Positions 30,885-39,112 of a stretch of 64,000 bases of DNA are shown in pieces. This DNA is from Isoptericola luteus (GTDB lineage Bacteria > Actinomycetota > Actinomycetes > Actinomycetales > Cellulomonadaceae), in the NCBI RefSeq assembly GCF_020297055.1, contig NZ_JAIXCQ010000001.1:254128-318127 (forward strand), written 5' to 3'. The translations under genes and the position numbers were made by a program. The first letter of the stretch is position 1. Each line of letters starts with the position of its first letter. The notes under the pieces were generated by a model. That model ran no database searches and was not told the DNA's origin. It saw nothing but the letters and a program-made list of their open reading frames with translations.

Positions 30885-31672
30885 GCTTCCTTCCGGGTGC
30901 TGGTCGGCGCTTCGGTGACGAGGGCGAGGAAGACGTCCTCGAGGGTCGGCTGCTTCTCGACGTACTCGACCGTGGCGGGCGGCAGGAGCTGCTTGAGCTC
31001 GGCGAGGGTGCCGTTCTGGAGGATCGTGCCGTCGTGCAGGATGGCGATCCGGTCGGCGAGCTGCTCCGCCTCCTCCAGGTACTGCGTGGTGAGCAGCACG
31101 GTGGTCCCGCCGGCGGCGAGGGCCCGCACGGTCTGCCACACCTCGATGCGGGACTGCGGGTCGAGGCCCGTGGTGGGCTCGTCGAGGACGATGACCGGAG
31201 GGTCGCCGATGAGGCTCATCGCGATGTCGAGCCGACGCCGCATGCCGCCGGAGTAGGTGCCCGCCCTGCGGTCACCGGCGTCGGTGAGCGAGAAGCGGGC
31301 GAGCAGGTCGTCGGCCACGGCCCCCGGGTTCTTCAGGTGCCGCAGCCGCGCGACGAGCACGAGGTTCTCGCGGCCGGTGAGGACCTCGTCGACCGCGGCG
31401 AACTGGCCGGTGAGGCTGATCGTCCTGCGGACGTCGGCCGCCTGCGTGGCGACGTCGAAGCCCTGCACGGTGACGGTCCCGGCGTCGGCGCTCAGCAGCG
31501 TCGACAGGATGCGCACGAGCGTGGTCTTGCCCGCGCCGTTCGAGCCGAGCAGCGCGAGGATGCTCCCCGCGCGGACGTCGAGGTCGACCCCGCGCAGCAC
31601 GTGCAGGTCGCCGAAGGACTTCTCGACGCCCCGTACGCGGATCGCGGGTGCCTGGGTCTGGTCGGTGGTCAT
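30881..31672 (-). CDS. ABC transporter ATP-binding protein, DrrA type
   Basis: A 263-residue ATPase with Walker A GSNGAGKTT, signature YSGGMRRRLDIAM, Walker B VIVLDEPTTGLDP and the switch His region. It is shorter than the other two DrrA-like ATPases of this window because the C-terminal domain is reduced. It is downstream of the DUF4097 gene and overlaps the permease. Its operon begins with a ribbon-helix-helix-like regulator. Confidence 0.94.
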   Translation of the reverse strand: MTTDQTQAPAIRVRGVEKSFGDLHVLRGVDLDVRAGSILALLGSNGAGKTTLVRILSTLLSADAGTVTVQGFDVATQAADVRRTISLTGQFAAVDEVLTGRENLVLVARLRHLKNPGAVADDLLARFSLTDAGDRRAGTYSGGMRRRLDIAMSLIGDPPVIVLDEPTTGLDPQSRIEVWQTVRALAAGGTTVLLTTQYLEEAEQLADRIAILHDGTILQNGTLAELKQLLPPATVEYVEKQPTLEDVFLALVTEAPTSTRKEA

Positions 31673-31699
31673 GGGGTCTCCTCGGGTGGGGGCGTGGCG

Positions 31700-32542
31700 T
31701 CAGGGGCGCCGGACGACGATGTCGCCGTAGCCGGTGCTGGCGTGGACCTCGGCGGTCGACTCGTCGTCCACCGGGCCTTCGGCCGGGGTGAGCTGGTTGC
31801 GGACCTTGCCGTGCTGCGACTCGACGTCGAGGTACGCCGCGGTGCCGTGGGGCACGCCGACCTCGATCGCGCCGAAGGAGGTGGTGAGCGTGGCACTCCC
31901 GGACACGAGGCTGCCGACCCGGACGTCGCCGTTGGCCGACCGTGCGACGACGGTGCCGCGGACCTGGTCGACCGTGATGTCGCCGTGCGCCCCGTGCACC
32001 TCGAGGGCGCCGGTGACGGTGCCGACGGCGGTGCCCCCGGCGCTCGTGCGGATGCTGGCCTGGCCCGCCGCGTGGTCGACGCGCACGGAGCCGGCGCTCG
32101 CCTTGACGTCCGCGGTGCCCCGGGCCTGGCCCACGGTCACGGAGCCGGCGGCGACCTTGACCGCGAGCCGGTCCACGTCGTCGACCCGGACGTCGCCGGC
32201 CGAGAGCGTCATGTCCACGACGGCGAGCGGGCCCTCGGTCTCGAGGCTGCCCGCCTTGCCGCGTACCTCGGAGCTCGTGGGCAGCTCGACCGTGATGTCG
32301 GCGGTGCCGGCCGCGAAGGGGAGGACGTACTGCTTCCACGAGCCGGGGAAGGTGATCGTGATCGTGTCGCCGTCGCGGGCGACGCGGACGTCGGCGGCGG
32401 CGCGCGTGCTGCCCGACCGCGAGGGGTCGGTCGGCAGCACGGTCACGACGACGTCGTCCCGTGCGGAGGCCACGACGCGCAGGTTCGCGAAGGGGACGTC
32501 CACGACGACAGGGACGGGGTGGGGGGCGGGGAAAGTGGGCAT
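31700..32542 (-). CDS. DUF4097 beta-strand repeat protein
   Basis: A 280-residue protein made of short beta-strand repeats (for example VKASAGSVRVDHAAGQASIR), the pattern of the DUF4097/adhesin-like beta-helix family. No signal peptide or anchor is seen. Homologues are often next to ABC-2 exporters and small regulators, as here. The function is not established; a scaffold or sensor in the envelope-stress or exporter context is possible. Confidence 0.82.
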   Translation of the reverse strand: MPTFPAPHPVPVVVDVPFANLRVVASARDDVVVTVLPTDPSRSGSTRAAADVRVARDGDTITITFPGSWKQYVLPFAAGTADITVELPTSSEVRGKAGSLETEGPLAVVDMTLSAGDVRVDDVDRLAVKVAAGSVTVGQARGTADVKASAGSVRVDHAAGQASIRTSAGGTAVGTVTGALEVHGAHGDITVDQVRGTVVARSANGDVRVGSLVSGSATLTTSFGAIEVGVPHGTAAYLDVESQHGKVRNQLTPAEGPVDDESTAEVHASTGYGDIVVRRP

Positions 32543-32558
32543 GACGAAGCTCCTGTGG

Positions 32559-32599
32559 TGGTGTCAGGCTGCTGAAGTGTGGTGTCAGTAGTGGTGTCG
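32559..32599. promoter_or_regulatory. Three TGGTGTCA half-sites before the DUF4097 gene
   Basis: TGGTGTCA at 32559-32566 and 32580-32587, and TGGTGTCG at 32592-32599, lie between the regulator gene and DUF4097. They match half-sites around the start of the regulator itself. Confidence 0.55.
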
Positions 32600-32613
32600 G
32601 TGAGGCGAGGTGC

Positions 32614-33153
32614 TCAGCGCACCCAGCCCGTGACGCGGCCGGCGCCGCGCCGGCCAGGGCTCGGCCGGGACTGCTCGGCCGGATGACGTGCGGGTTGCTC
32701 GAGCGCGGCGGAGACCGCCCGCACGAGCCACGTGTTGACCGAGACGCCGTCGCGCGCCGCGGCGACCTCGACCTGCGCCTTGATGCGGTCGGGCAGGCGC
32801 AAGGTGGTGCGGGTCGTGGAGGTGTCCTCCGGCGAGGTCTCCGCGGCAGGTGCCGCGGGCAGAGCAGGCACGACGTGCATGGCGGGCGCGGCGGGGCTCG
32901 ACGGCGAAGGCAGGGCCGGCGTGACGACGAACTCGGGCGAGCCGCCGCGCAGGCGGAGGTCGACGGCGCCGGGGGCGAGGTCCGCGGAGATCTCGCCCAC
33001 CGCGTCCGAGAGCGCGTCGAGCAGCACGAGCCGGGCGGCGGAGTCGAGCGGGGCGGTGAGACGGTCTGCGAGCTCGCGGGCCTCGTCGCCGCCGGCGGCC
33101 GCGGCCGTGGCGAGCTGGCGACGTAGCGTCTCGACGTATCGGTTCAGGTCCAT
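32614..33153 (-). CDS. Small regulator with ribbon-helix-helix-like (HicB-type) C-terminal region
   Basis: A 179-residue protein. The N-terminal 90 residues are helical and Ala-rich; the later part has TTLRLPDRIKAQVEVAAARD followed by GVSVNTWLVRAVSAAL, the Arc/HicB ribbon-helix-helix pattern that binds direct or inverted 8-bp half-sites. It heads the DUF4097-ABC operon. Four related half-sites surround its own start and three precede the next gene, so autoregulation is likely. The basic C-terminal tail may add DNA contacts. The start at 33153 is chosen; a longer frame begins inside the operator. Confidence 0.8.
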   Translation of the reverse strand: MDLNRYVETLRRQLATAAAAGGDEARELADRLTAPLDSAARLVLLDALSDAVGEISADLAPGAVDLRLRGGSPEFVVTPALPSPSSPAAPAMHVVPALPAAPAAETSPEDTSTTRTTLRLPDRIKAQVEVAAARDGVSVNTWLVRAVSAALEQPARHPAEQSRPSPGRRGAGRVTGWVR

Positions 33154-33202
33154 GACGCCACTATGACACCACCATGGTGTCATCGCAAGGGGTATGGCGT
33201 CA
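33153..33202. promoter_or_regulatory. Operator array around the start of the RHH-like regulator
   Basis: Half-sites TGACGCCA (33153-33160), TGACACCA (33164-33171), TGGTGTCA (33175-33182) and TGGCGTCA (33195-33202) form two nested inverted pairs. The central pair makes a perfect 9-bp inverted repeat with a 3-base spacer. The first overlaps the start codon. Confidence 0.65.
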
Positions 33203-33210
33203 CCGGGTGC

Positions 33211-33852
33211 TCAGGCCAGGAGCGCGGGCAGCTCGAGCAGCGAGTCGACGACGGTGGCGCGGGCAGCTTCGGGACGCTCCGCGTGCAGGTGGCCCCAGGG
33301 GCCGCGGCGGATCAGGATCGGCCGCATCCCGGCGTCGGCCGCGGGCAGCACGTCGTTGTCGAGCCGGTCGCCCACGTAGGCGATCTCGGCCGCGGGGACG
33401 CCGCTGAGCTCCGCGACCTTCGCGAAGAAGCCCGGGTCGGGCTTCTGGACGCCCCACTCGTCGGACGTGCGGATCGCGTCGACGGGCAGGTCCATCGCCT
33501 CGAGCGCCGCGCGGGCCTGCGGCGGCTGGTTGCCCGCGATGACGACGGCGAGCCCGGCGTCGTGCAGCGCGGCGAGTCCTTCGCGCACGTCGGGGTACAG
33601 GTCGTCGGCGTCGAAGTTCTCGCGCAGGCCGTCGGGGTCGTCGTCGGCCCAGCGCGCGATCTCGGCGTCGACGTCCAGCCCCGGCCGGACGAGGTCGAAG
33701 GCGTGCCGGTGCGGCCTGTCGAGCGCCGCGCAGGCGCCGAGGACGCCCAGGAACGTCAGCGCCGGCACGCCGAGCCGACCCGCCCAGCGGGTCCAGATCC
33801 GGGTCTCGTCGATGAGGGTCTCGCCGACGTCGAAGACCACGGTGCGCACCAT
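33211..33852 (-). CDS. HAD-superfamily hydrolase
   Basis: A 213-residue phosphatase-like protein. The HAD nucleophile motif is degenerate: FDVGETLID keeps the first Asp (nucleophile) but has Gly-Glu in place of the second Asp, a change known in a HAD subgroup. Motif II is IAGN, motif III Lys is in GVQKPDPGFF, and motif IV is YVGDRLDND. The substrate is unknown. TAAGGT seven bases before the ATG supports the start. It may be transcribed separately from the regulator downstream. Confidence 0.88.
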   Translation of the reverse strand: MVRTVVFDVGETLIDETRIWTRWAGRLGVPALTFLGVLGACAALDRPHRHAFDLVRPGLDVDAEIARWADDDPDGLRENFDADDLYPDVREGLAALHDAGLAVVIAGNQPPQARAALEAMDLPVDAIRTSDEWGVQKPDPGFFAKVAELSGVPAAEIAYVGDRLDNDVLPAADAGMRPILIRRGPWGHLHAERPEAARATVVDSLLELPALLA

Positions 33853-33949
33853 GCGCCCGACCTTAACCGGGGTTCACCGGGTAGCGTGTCGGGAGTGGGG
33901 TCAGTCGACGTTCAGCGTCTCGTCAGCCGGGGTGGCGAGGATGTCGGGC

Positions 33950-34810
33950 ATGCCTGAGACGACGATCCCCGTCAGCCTGTCGACCGCGTCCGTCTACCCG
34001 CGGCGCGCGGCGTTCGCCTTCGAGGCGGCGGCGGAGCTCGGGTACGACGGCGTCGAGATCATGGTGTGGTCGGACGACGCCACGCAGGATCCCGCGGCGC
34101 TGACCCGCCTCGCCGCCGACCACGGCGTGCCCGTGCGCTCGATCCACGCGCCCACGCTGCTGGTGAGCCAGCGGGTGTGGGGCCGGGCTCCGGCGTCCAA
34201 GCTGCGCCGGAGCGTCGAGATGGCCGGAGAGCTCGGGGCGAGCACCGTCGTCGTGCACCCGCCGTTCCGCTGGCAGTACAAGTACGCGCGTCAGTTCCAG
34301 GAGCTCGTGCACGAGCTCAACGAGAGCGGCGACGTCACCATCGCCGTCGAGAACATGTACCCCTGGCGGCCCCGGTCGAAGGGCGAACGCGAGCTCAAGG
34401 CCTACCTGCCCGGCTGGGACCCCGCCGACCACGACTACGACGCGGTGACCCTCGACCTGTCCCACGCCGCCGTCGCGCAGCAGGACGGGCTGGAGCTCGT
34501 GGCCGGGTTCGGCGACCGGCTGCGGCACGTGCACCTCGCGGACGGCACGAGCTCGGCGCGCGACGAGCACCTCGTGCCCGGCCGGGGCGACATGGGCTGC
34601 GACAAGGTCCTCGAGGAGCTGTCCCGCCGCGGCTACGCGGGCGACGTCGTCGTCGAGATCACGACGCGCAAGGCGCGCACGGCCCACGAGCGGCATGCGG
34701 ACCTCGAGGCCTCGCTGCGCTTCGCCCGGGCGCACCTGGCGCCCGTCCCGGAGCCCTACACGCCGCCCGCCCCCGAGCATCGTCACCGCCCGGCCGACGC
34801 CTGGGAGTGA
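33950..34810 (+). CDS. Sugar phosphate isomerase/epimerase (xylose-isomerase-like TIM barrel)
   Basis: A 286-residue AP-endonuclease-2-family barrel. Metal ligands are visible in the family order: Glu in YDGVEIMVW, His in VVVHPPFRW, Glu in IAVENMYPW, Asp/His in TLDLSHAAV, HVHLADG, and Glu in VVEITTRK. It probably isomerises a sugar phosphate or related keto acid. ATG 33950 has GGCGAGG nine bases upstream; ATG 33941 is too close to that site. No partner genes define the pathway. Confidence 0.85.
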   Translation: MPETTIPVSLSTASVYPRRAAFAFEAAAELGYDGVEIMVWSDDATQDPAALTRLAADHGVPVRSIHAPTLLVSQRVWGRAPASKLRRSVEMAGELGASTVVVHPPFRWQYKYARQFQELVHELNESGDVTIAVENMYPWRPRSKGERELKAYLPGWDPADHDYDAVTLDLSHAAVAQQDGLELVAGFGDRLRHVHLADGTSSARDEHLVPGRGDMGCDKVLEELSRRGYAGDVVVEITTRKARTAHERHADLEASLRFARAHLAPVPEPYTPPAPEHRHRPADAWE

Positions 34811-34811
34811 C

Positions 34812-34866
34812 GCCGGGGCGCCTCGGGCGGCGCCTGGATGTCAGGCCGGGGCGCCTCGGGTGGCGC
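34812..34866. repeat. Short direct repeat after the isomerase gene
   Basis: A 22-base unit starting GCCGGGGCGCCTCGGG occurs at 34812-34833 and 34845-34866 with one difference. It lies between convergent genes and has no obvious role. Confidence 0.55.
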
Positions 34867-34873
34867 TCGGGAG

Positions 34874-35476
34874 TCAGGCGGCGACGCCGCGGGCGCCCAC
34901 GGCGCGCAGGACGAACGCCTCCGCGGCGCGGATCGCCCGCTCGCGGGCGACGGGGTCGTCCGGGATGAGGCGCCCGGAGAGGCAGGCGTTGACGAGCTGC
35001 ACGGTCGGCTCGATGTCCTGCTCCGGGAACTCACCGAGGCCGATGCCGGCCCGCAGGATGCGCTTGAGGATCGACTCGACGATCTCCGCGTGCTCGCGCA
35101 GCCGGGACTGCGTGGAGCGCGACAGCACCGAGCGCAGGTCCGGGCCGGGGGCGAGGTGGAAGACGCGGGCGAGCTGCGCCTGCTGCCGGATGTACGTGCG
35201 CAGCTGCTCGACGGGGTCGGAGACGTCCGCCAGCGCCCGCTCCAGGGTCTGCGCGTACTGCTCCGTCTCGTGGGTGATGAAGCCCAGCAGCAGCGCCTCC
35301 TTGTCCGGGAAGTGGTTGTAGACCGCGGTGCGACCCACGCCCGCTGCCGTCGCGATGTCGGCCAGCGTGATGGAGTCGAAGCCTCGTTCCGCCATCAGCG
35401 TCGACAGGGCGGCGAACAGCTTGTGCCGGGTCATCTGGCGGTGCTCGTGGAGGCTGTTGCCGATGATCTTGGGCAT
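34874..35476 (-). CDS. TetR/AcrR-family regulator
   Basis: A 200-residue repressor with the helix-turn-helix at about residues 18-62 (ITLADIATAAGVGRTAVYNHF) and an acyl- or drug-binding type C-terminal domain. It is divergent from the DinB-like gene, and an inverted repeat lies between them, overlapping both promoter regions, so it likely represses itself and that gene. The ligand is unknown. Confidence 0.9.
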   Translation of the reverse strand: MPKIIGNSLHEHRQMTRHKLFAALSTLMAERGFDSITLADIATAAGVGRTAVYNHFPDKEALLLGFITHETEQYAQTLERALADVSDPVEQLRTYIRQQAQLARVFHLAPGPDLRSVLSRSTQSRLREHAEIVESILKRILRAGIGLGEFPEQDIEPTVQLVNACLSGRLIPDDPVARERAIRAAEAFVLRAVGARGVAA

Positions 35477-35504
35477 GCTGACATCATAGGCACTCGTTGT
35501 CAGC
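35477..35504. promoter_or_regulatory. Candidate TetR operator
   Basis: GCTGACA (35477-35483) and TGTCAGC (35498-35504) form an inverted repeat with a 14-base spacer, directly upstream of the TetR start and about 25 bases before the -10 box (TATGGT, 35528-35533) of the divergent DinB-like gene. Confidence 0.5.
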
Positions 35505-35539
35505 ACCTCTGACCACGGGCCGGGCGTTATGGTGCAGTT

Positions 35540-36109
35540 GTGACGGACTCCACGACACCCCGCCCCACGCCGGGAGACGCCGGCGTCCCGGACGCGATCG
35601 TCCCCGACACCAAGGACTGGACCTGGGTGCTCCGGGAACGCTGTCCCGAGTGCGGGTTCGCCGCCGCTCAGGTGGAGGTGCCGGACGTCGGTGCGGCGGT
35701 CCGCGACTCGCTGCCGCGCTGGCGGGCCGTGCTCGCCCGGCCGGACGCGCGGGAGCGCCCCGAGCCCGGCGTGTGGTCCCCGCTCGAGTACGGCGCCCAC
35801 GTCCGCGACGTCTTCCGGATCTTCGACGAGCGGCTCGGCCTCATGCTCTCGCAGGACGACCCGCTGTTCGCCAACTGGGACCAGGACGTCGCCGCGATCG
35901 AGGGCGGCTACGCGTCGCAGGACCCGGCCCGGCTCGCGCACGAGCTCGAAGAGTCCGGCGCCGTCGTCGCCGACCGGTTCGACGGGGTCGACCCGGCGGA
36001 CGTCGGGCGGGTCGGACGACGGTCGGACGGGTCGCAGTTCACCGTGCGAACCCTCGGCCAGTACTTCCTGCACGACATCGTGCACCACCTGTACGACGTG
36101 CGCGCCTGA
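35540..36109 (+). CDS. DinB / mycothiol-dependent maleylpyruvate isomerase-like protein
   Basis: A 189-residue four-helix-bundle protein. The three-His metal site expected for DinB-like enzymes fits GVWSPLEYGAHVRDVFRIF (one His) and FLHDIVHHLYDV near the C-terminus. Members are thiol-dependent transferases or isomerases using mycothiol in Actinobacteria. A CPECG pair near residue 36 is additional. GTG 35540 follows TATGGT by six bases (leaderless). The reaction is unknown. Confidence 0.78.
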   Translation: MTDSTTPRPTPGDAGVPDAIVPDTKDWTWVLRERCPECGFAAAQVEVPDVGAAVRDSLPRWRAVLARPDARERPEPGVWSPLEYGAHVRDVFRIFDERLGLMLSQDDPLFANWDQDVAAIEGGYASQDPARLAHELEESGAVVADRFDGVDPADVGRVGRRSDGSQFTVRTLGQYFLHDIVHHLYDVRA

Positions 36110-36254
36110 GCCTCCCGTCGAAGCCCACCGGCGGTCGTCGGGGCTGCCGTGCGGCGCCGCGCGGCCGCCCGCCGTCGCTCGGTGCCACGCATCGTGACCG
36201 GCTTGTCACACGATCGTCATAGACCGTGACCTGCGGGATCACTAGCGTCCTGGT

Positions 36255-37265
36255 ATGTCACCCGTCCAGACGCTCGTCCCCGCGGAGCACGCGTCGGACC
36301 ATGTGCTCGTCGTCCCCGCGGCTGCTCTCACGGTGCCGGACCTCGCGCCGGCCTGGTTCGACGACGTGGACTGGCTGGTCCCGCCCCGGACCACCCGAGA
36401 GCCGAAGGCCGTCGGCGCGAGGTTCCGGGGGATGCGGACGGCGGAGGTGGTCGCCGCCGAGCCCGGCGTGCTGAGGCTCGGCGAGGTGCATCGCGCCGTC
36501 GGGCCCTTCCCTGTCGCCGCCGAGGCCGCCGAGGCCGTTGGGGTCGTCGGGGCCGCCGAGGCCGTCGGGGTCGTCGGGGCCGCTGGCCCCGCCGAGGCCT
36601 GGGCGCTCGGTCGTGCCGACGGCCTGCCCGACGTGCGCGGGGTGCGACCCACGTCGTACGACGACCGTGACGGCATCCGCCGCGTGTTCGCGAGCGGGCT
36701 GCCCGAGGGTCCCGAGCTGCACCTGGTGCGCTGGGGCGTCGCCGTGGCACGGCGGGCCGGCGGGGTGCTGCTCGCGGACGGTGCCCAGGCGCTGCGGCCG
36801 GATCCGGAGGGCGGCGTCGACCTCGTGCTGCACGCCGACCGCGCGCTCGACCCGGCCGAGCTCCTGGCGGCGGTCCGGTCGGTGGTGGCGAACGCCCAGC
36901 CGGCGGACCGGACGCCCGGCGCCTCGTACGGCGTCGTCGCGTCCACGTCGTACGACGGGAGCCTCCTGGCAGACGTCGTCCCGGGCGCGCCTGCGCCTGG
37001 CGCGACGGCGACGGTCGGTGGCGGCGTGGCCCACCGGCTGCGCTGGCTGCCGCCGGACCCTTTCGAGCTGGAGGTGGAGCACCCCTCCGGGCTGCACCTC
37101 ATCGCCCGGTCGCGCGTGCGGGCGCTGCTCGCCCGGCTGGCGATCGTGCTGGCGCAGCGGGCCGGGGGCGAGGTGGTCGACGACGGCGGTTTCGCGCTGC
37201 GCAACCCGGACCTGGAGCGCCGGACGGCGGCGGGGGCGTCCGGCGTCCGCGCCTGGAGATCGTGA
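36255..37265 (+). CDS. Actinobacterial protein of unknown function
   Basis: A 336-residue protein without signal peptide or membrane helix. An Ala/Val-rich segment near residue 90-115 comes from a 27-bp tandem duplication (AEAVGVVGA twice). The remaining sequence is a plausible globular protein (LHLVRWGVAVARRAGGVLLA, HRLRWLPPDPFELEVEHPSG). No family is recognised. ATG 36255 follows TAGCGT (36243-36248) by six bases, so a leaderless start is well supported. Confidence 0.7.
   Translation: MSPVQTLVPAEHASDHVLVVPAAALTVPDLAPAWFDDVDWLVPPRTTREPKAVGARFRGMRTAEVVAAEPGVLRLGEVHRAVGPFPVAAEAAEAVGVVGAAEAVGVVGAAGPAEAWALGRADGLPDVRGVRPTSYDDRDGIRRVFASGLPEGPELHLVRWGVAVARRAGGVLLADGAQALRPDPEGGVDLVLHADRALDPAELLAAVRSVVANAQPADRTPGASYGVVASTSYDGSLLADVVPGAPAPGATATVGGGVAHRLRWLPPDPFELEVEHPSGLHLIARSRVRALLARLAIVLAQRAGGEVVDDGGFALRNPDLERRTAAGASGVRAWRS
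36531..36584. repeat. 27-bp tandem duplication inside the preceding gene
   Basis: Two adjacent 27-base units, beginning GAGGCCGT, differ at two positions. They keep the frame and could vary in number between strains. Confidence 0.6.
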
Positions 37266-37268
37266 AAG

Positions 37269-37604
37269 TTGTCCACAGCCCTGTGTGCAGACGGACGTCT
37301 GAACGGCTCAGAGCGCGCTCACCTGGGGCGTTCCTCGTCCGTGCGGGTCCCGGGGCGAGCGGATCGGGCCGCCGAGGGCGTCACCGCAGCGGTCGTCGGG
37401 CGCGGAAACCGCGAGATCTCGCCGATTGTGAACGTTCATGCGGGTTCCGGCCAGACCGCCGGCTCGCCGGCGGGGTCGCGCGGAGCCCCGCTCGGCCGCG
37501 GTGGGCGGGGTGCGGGACGGAGTGACTGTCCACAGATTTCTTCCACAGGCCTGTGGGCGGTGTGGGGATTCCGGGCCAGCGCCTGTGGACGAACCTGTGG
37601 TCAA
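37269..37604. promoter_or_regulatory. Cluster of DnaA-box-like sites
   Basis: One perfect actinobacterial DnaA box, TTGTCCACA (37269-37277), and three one-mismatch versions: CTGTCCACA (37526-37534), and on the other strand at 37584-37592 and 37596-37604. Two weaker ones lie at 37539-37547 and 37561-37569. dnaA, dnaN and rpmH are absent, so this is not a normal oriC. Confidence 0.5.
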
Positions 37605-37768
37605 AGTTCGGCCCCAGAAAACCTCCCGTTCACCCCTTGCACCCGCTCCGTTGCGGGTCTAGAAACGTGGCTACCGGTCTCGAAGAGGTCGGGTCGCCGA
37701 TCGCCCTTCAGGGCATGGTCGTGCACCCGCACCGAGAGGCGTCGGTCGACCGGAGAACGACGGGTCGC

Positions 37769-37786
37769 CCCGTACCGCGGTACGGG
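37769..37786. repeat. 18-bp perfect palindrome
   Basis: CCCGTACCGCGGTACGGG, self-complementary, within the gene-free stretch. It may be a protein-binding site; no adjacent regulator gene is present. Confidence 0.55.
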
Positions 37787-37985
37787 CTGCGGGTGACGAC
37801 GCAGGCACCTGTACGGGGCCGGAAGACCACCCGCGACTGGCGTGCTCGTGGAGAACGGGCTCGTGAGGCAGCGACGCACGGCGTCGTGCATGCGCCTCAC
37901 GGGGGCCGACGAGCCGTCGGGGCCGTGACGTCGACCACGGCGCCCCTGATCCCCGGGACCGTCGATCAGGGGTTCGCGGTGATCT

Positions 37986-38018
37986 CCGAGGCCCCCCGGC
38001 CGCCCCGGGGGGCCTCGG
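37986..38018 (+). terminator. GC-rich hairpin upstream of the pirin gene
   Basis: A 12-bp stem (37986-37997 with 38007-38018) and 9-base loop, without a T-tract. It ends 33 bases before the pirin ATG, so it may end an upstream transcript or affect the pirin leader. Confidence 0.4.
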
Positions 38019-38051
38019 CATCTCCCGCGCGGCTGTGAGACGCTCGCCGTC

Positions 38052-39095
38052 ATGAGCAACCTCGAGACCCGCCCGGCGGAGCGCGCGTGCACCGCGGGCG
38101 ACCAGCCCGCCGGCGTGGAGCTGCTCACCGCGCGGGACGTGCCGCTCGGCGGACTGCGCGCGATGACCGTGCGCCGCACCATCCCGCAGCGCCGGCGCTC
38201 CCTGGTCGGCGCCTGGTGCTTCTGCGACCACTACGGGCCCGACGACGTCAGCCGCTCGGCGGGGATGCAGGTGCCGCCGCACCCGCACATCGGGCTCCAG
38301 ACCGTCTCGTGGCTCTTCGCGGGCGACATCGTGCACCGGGACTCGGTGGGTTCGCTCGTGACCGTCCGGCCAGGAGAGCTCAACCTCATGACCGCCGGCG
38401 CGGGGATCTCGCACTCCGAGGAGACGCCCGCCGCCGGCCGCGCGCCCACGCTGCACGGTGTCCAGCTGTGGACGGTGCTGCCCGCCGAGCACAAGGACGT
38501 GGCCCCGCACTTCGAGCACCACGAGGACCTGCCGGTCGCCGAGGTCGACGGCGCGCGGGTCCAGGTGTTCATGGGCGCCCTGGACGTCGCGGAGCGCACG
38601 CTCGTCTCGCCCGCCAGGACCTACAGCCCGCTCGTGGGCGCGCAGCTCGACCTGGCCGCAGGCTCACGCGTCGAGCTCGACGTGGACCCGGCGTTCGAGC
38701 ACGCGCTGCTCGTGGACACGGGCGACGTCACGCTCGCGGGCGACGTCGTCCCCCCGGCGGCGCTCGGCTACGTGGCTCCGGGCCGGGACCGCCTGGTCGT
38801 GACGGCCGGCGACGCGCCCGCGCGTGCCGTCCTCATCGGGGGCGTGCCGTTCGACGAGGACATCCTCATGTGGTGGAACTTCGTGGGCCGCACCCACGAC
38901 GAGATCGTCCGCGCCCGCGACGACTGGACGGCCCAGGTGGGCGAGGGCGCGGGCGGCGACGTCGAGACCGCCTACGTCGCCGGCGCTTCCGCGCTCCGGT
39001 TCGGCGAGGTCCACGGCTACGAGGGCGGCGGTCCGCTGCGGGCGCCGGCGCTGCCCGACGTCCGGCTCCGGCCCCGGACGCGCCGCCGGCCCTGA
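38052..39095 (+). CDS. Pirin-family cupin protein
   Basis: A 347-residue bicupin. Metal-binding histidines of the N-terminal cupin lie in VPPHPHIGLQTVSWLF (HxH) and IVHRDS, with GAGISHSEE following, all as in pirins. Members include quercetinases and redox-sensing coregulators. The C-terminal cupin (FDEDILMWWNFVGRTHDEI) is complete. The start at 38052 is the only good one. It is transcribed alone; substrate unknown. Confidence 0.9.
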   Translation: MSNLETRPAERACTAGDQPAGVELLTARDVPLGGLRAMTVRRTIPQRRRSLVGAWCFCDHYGPDDVSRSAGMQVPPHPHIGLQTVSWLFAGDIVHRDSVGSLVTVRPGELNLMTAGAGISHSEETPAAGRAPTLHGVQLWTVLPAEHKDVAPHFEHHEDLPVAEVDGARVQVFMGALDVAERTLVSPARTYSPLVGAQLDLAAGSRVELDVDPAFEHALLVDTGDVTLAGDVVPPAALGYVAPGRDRLVVTAGDAPARAVLIGGVPFDEDILMWWNFVGRTHDEIVRARDDWTAQVGEGAGGDVETAYVAGASALRFGEVHGYEGGGPLRAPALPDVRLRPRTRRRP

Positions 39096-39112
39096 CCGCC
39101 CCCGCGCCCTCC

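Larger units (their letters stand above)
37266..38051. other. Gene-free stretch with DnaA-box-like motifs and palindromes
   Basis: Nearly 800 bases where all frames look like shadows. It holds a cluster of DnaA-box-like 9-mers (37269-37604), an 18-bp perfect palindrome (37769-37786), an 8-bp stem (CCCCTGAT/ATCAGGGG near 37946-37975) and a GC-rich hairpin at 37986-38018. No RNA family is recognised. This is the largest non-coding stretch in the window. Confidence 0.65.

Noticed and set aside
37269-37604. Chromosomal origin oriC
   Set aside because: Only a few strong DnaA boxes, no AT-rich unwinding region, and no dnaA, dnaN or rpmH neighbour.
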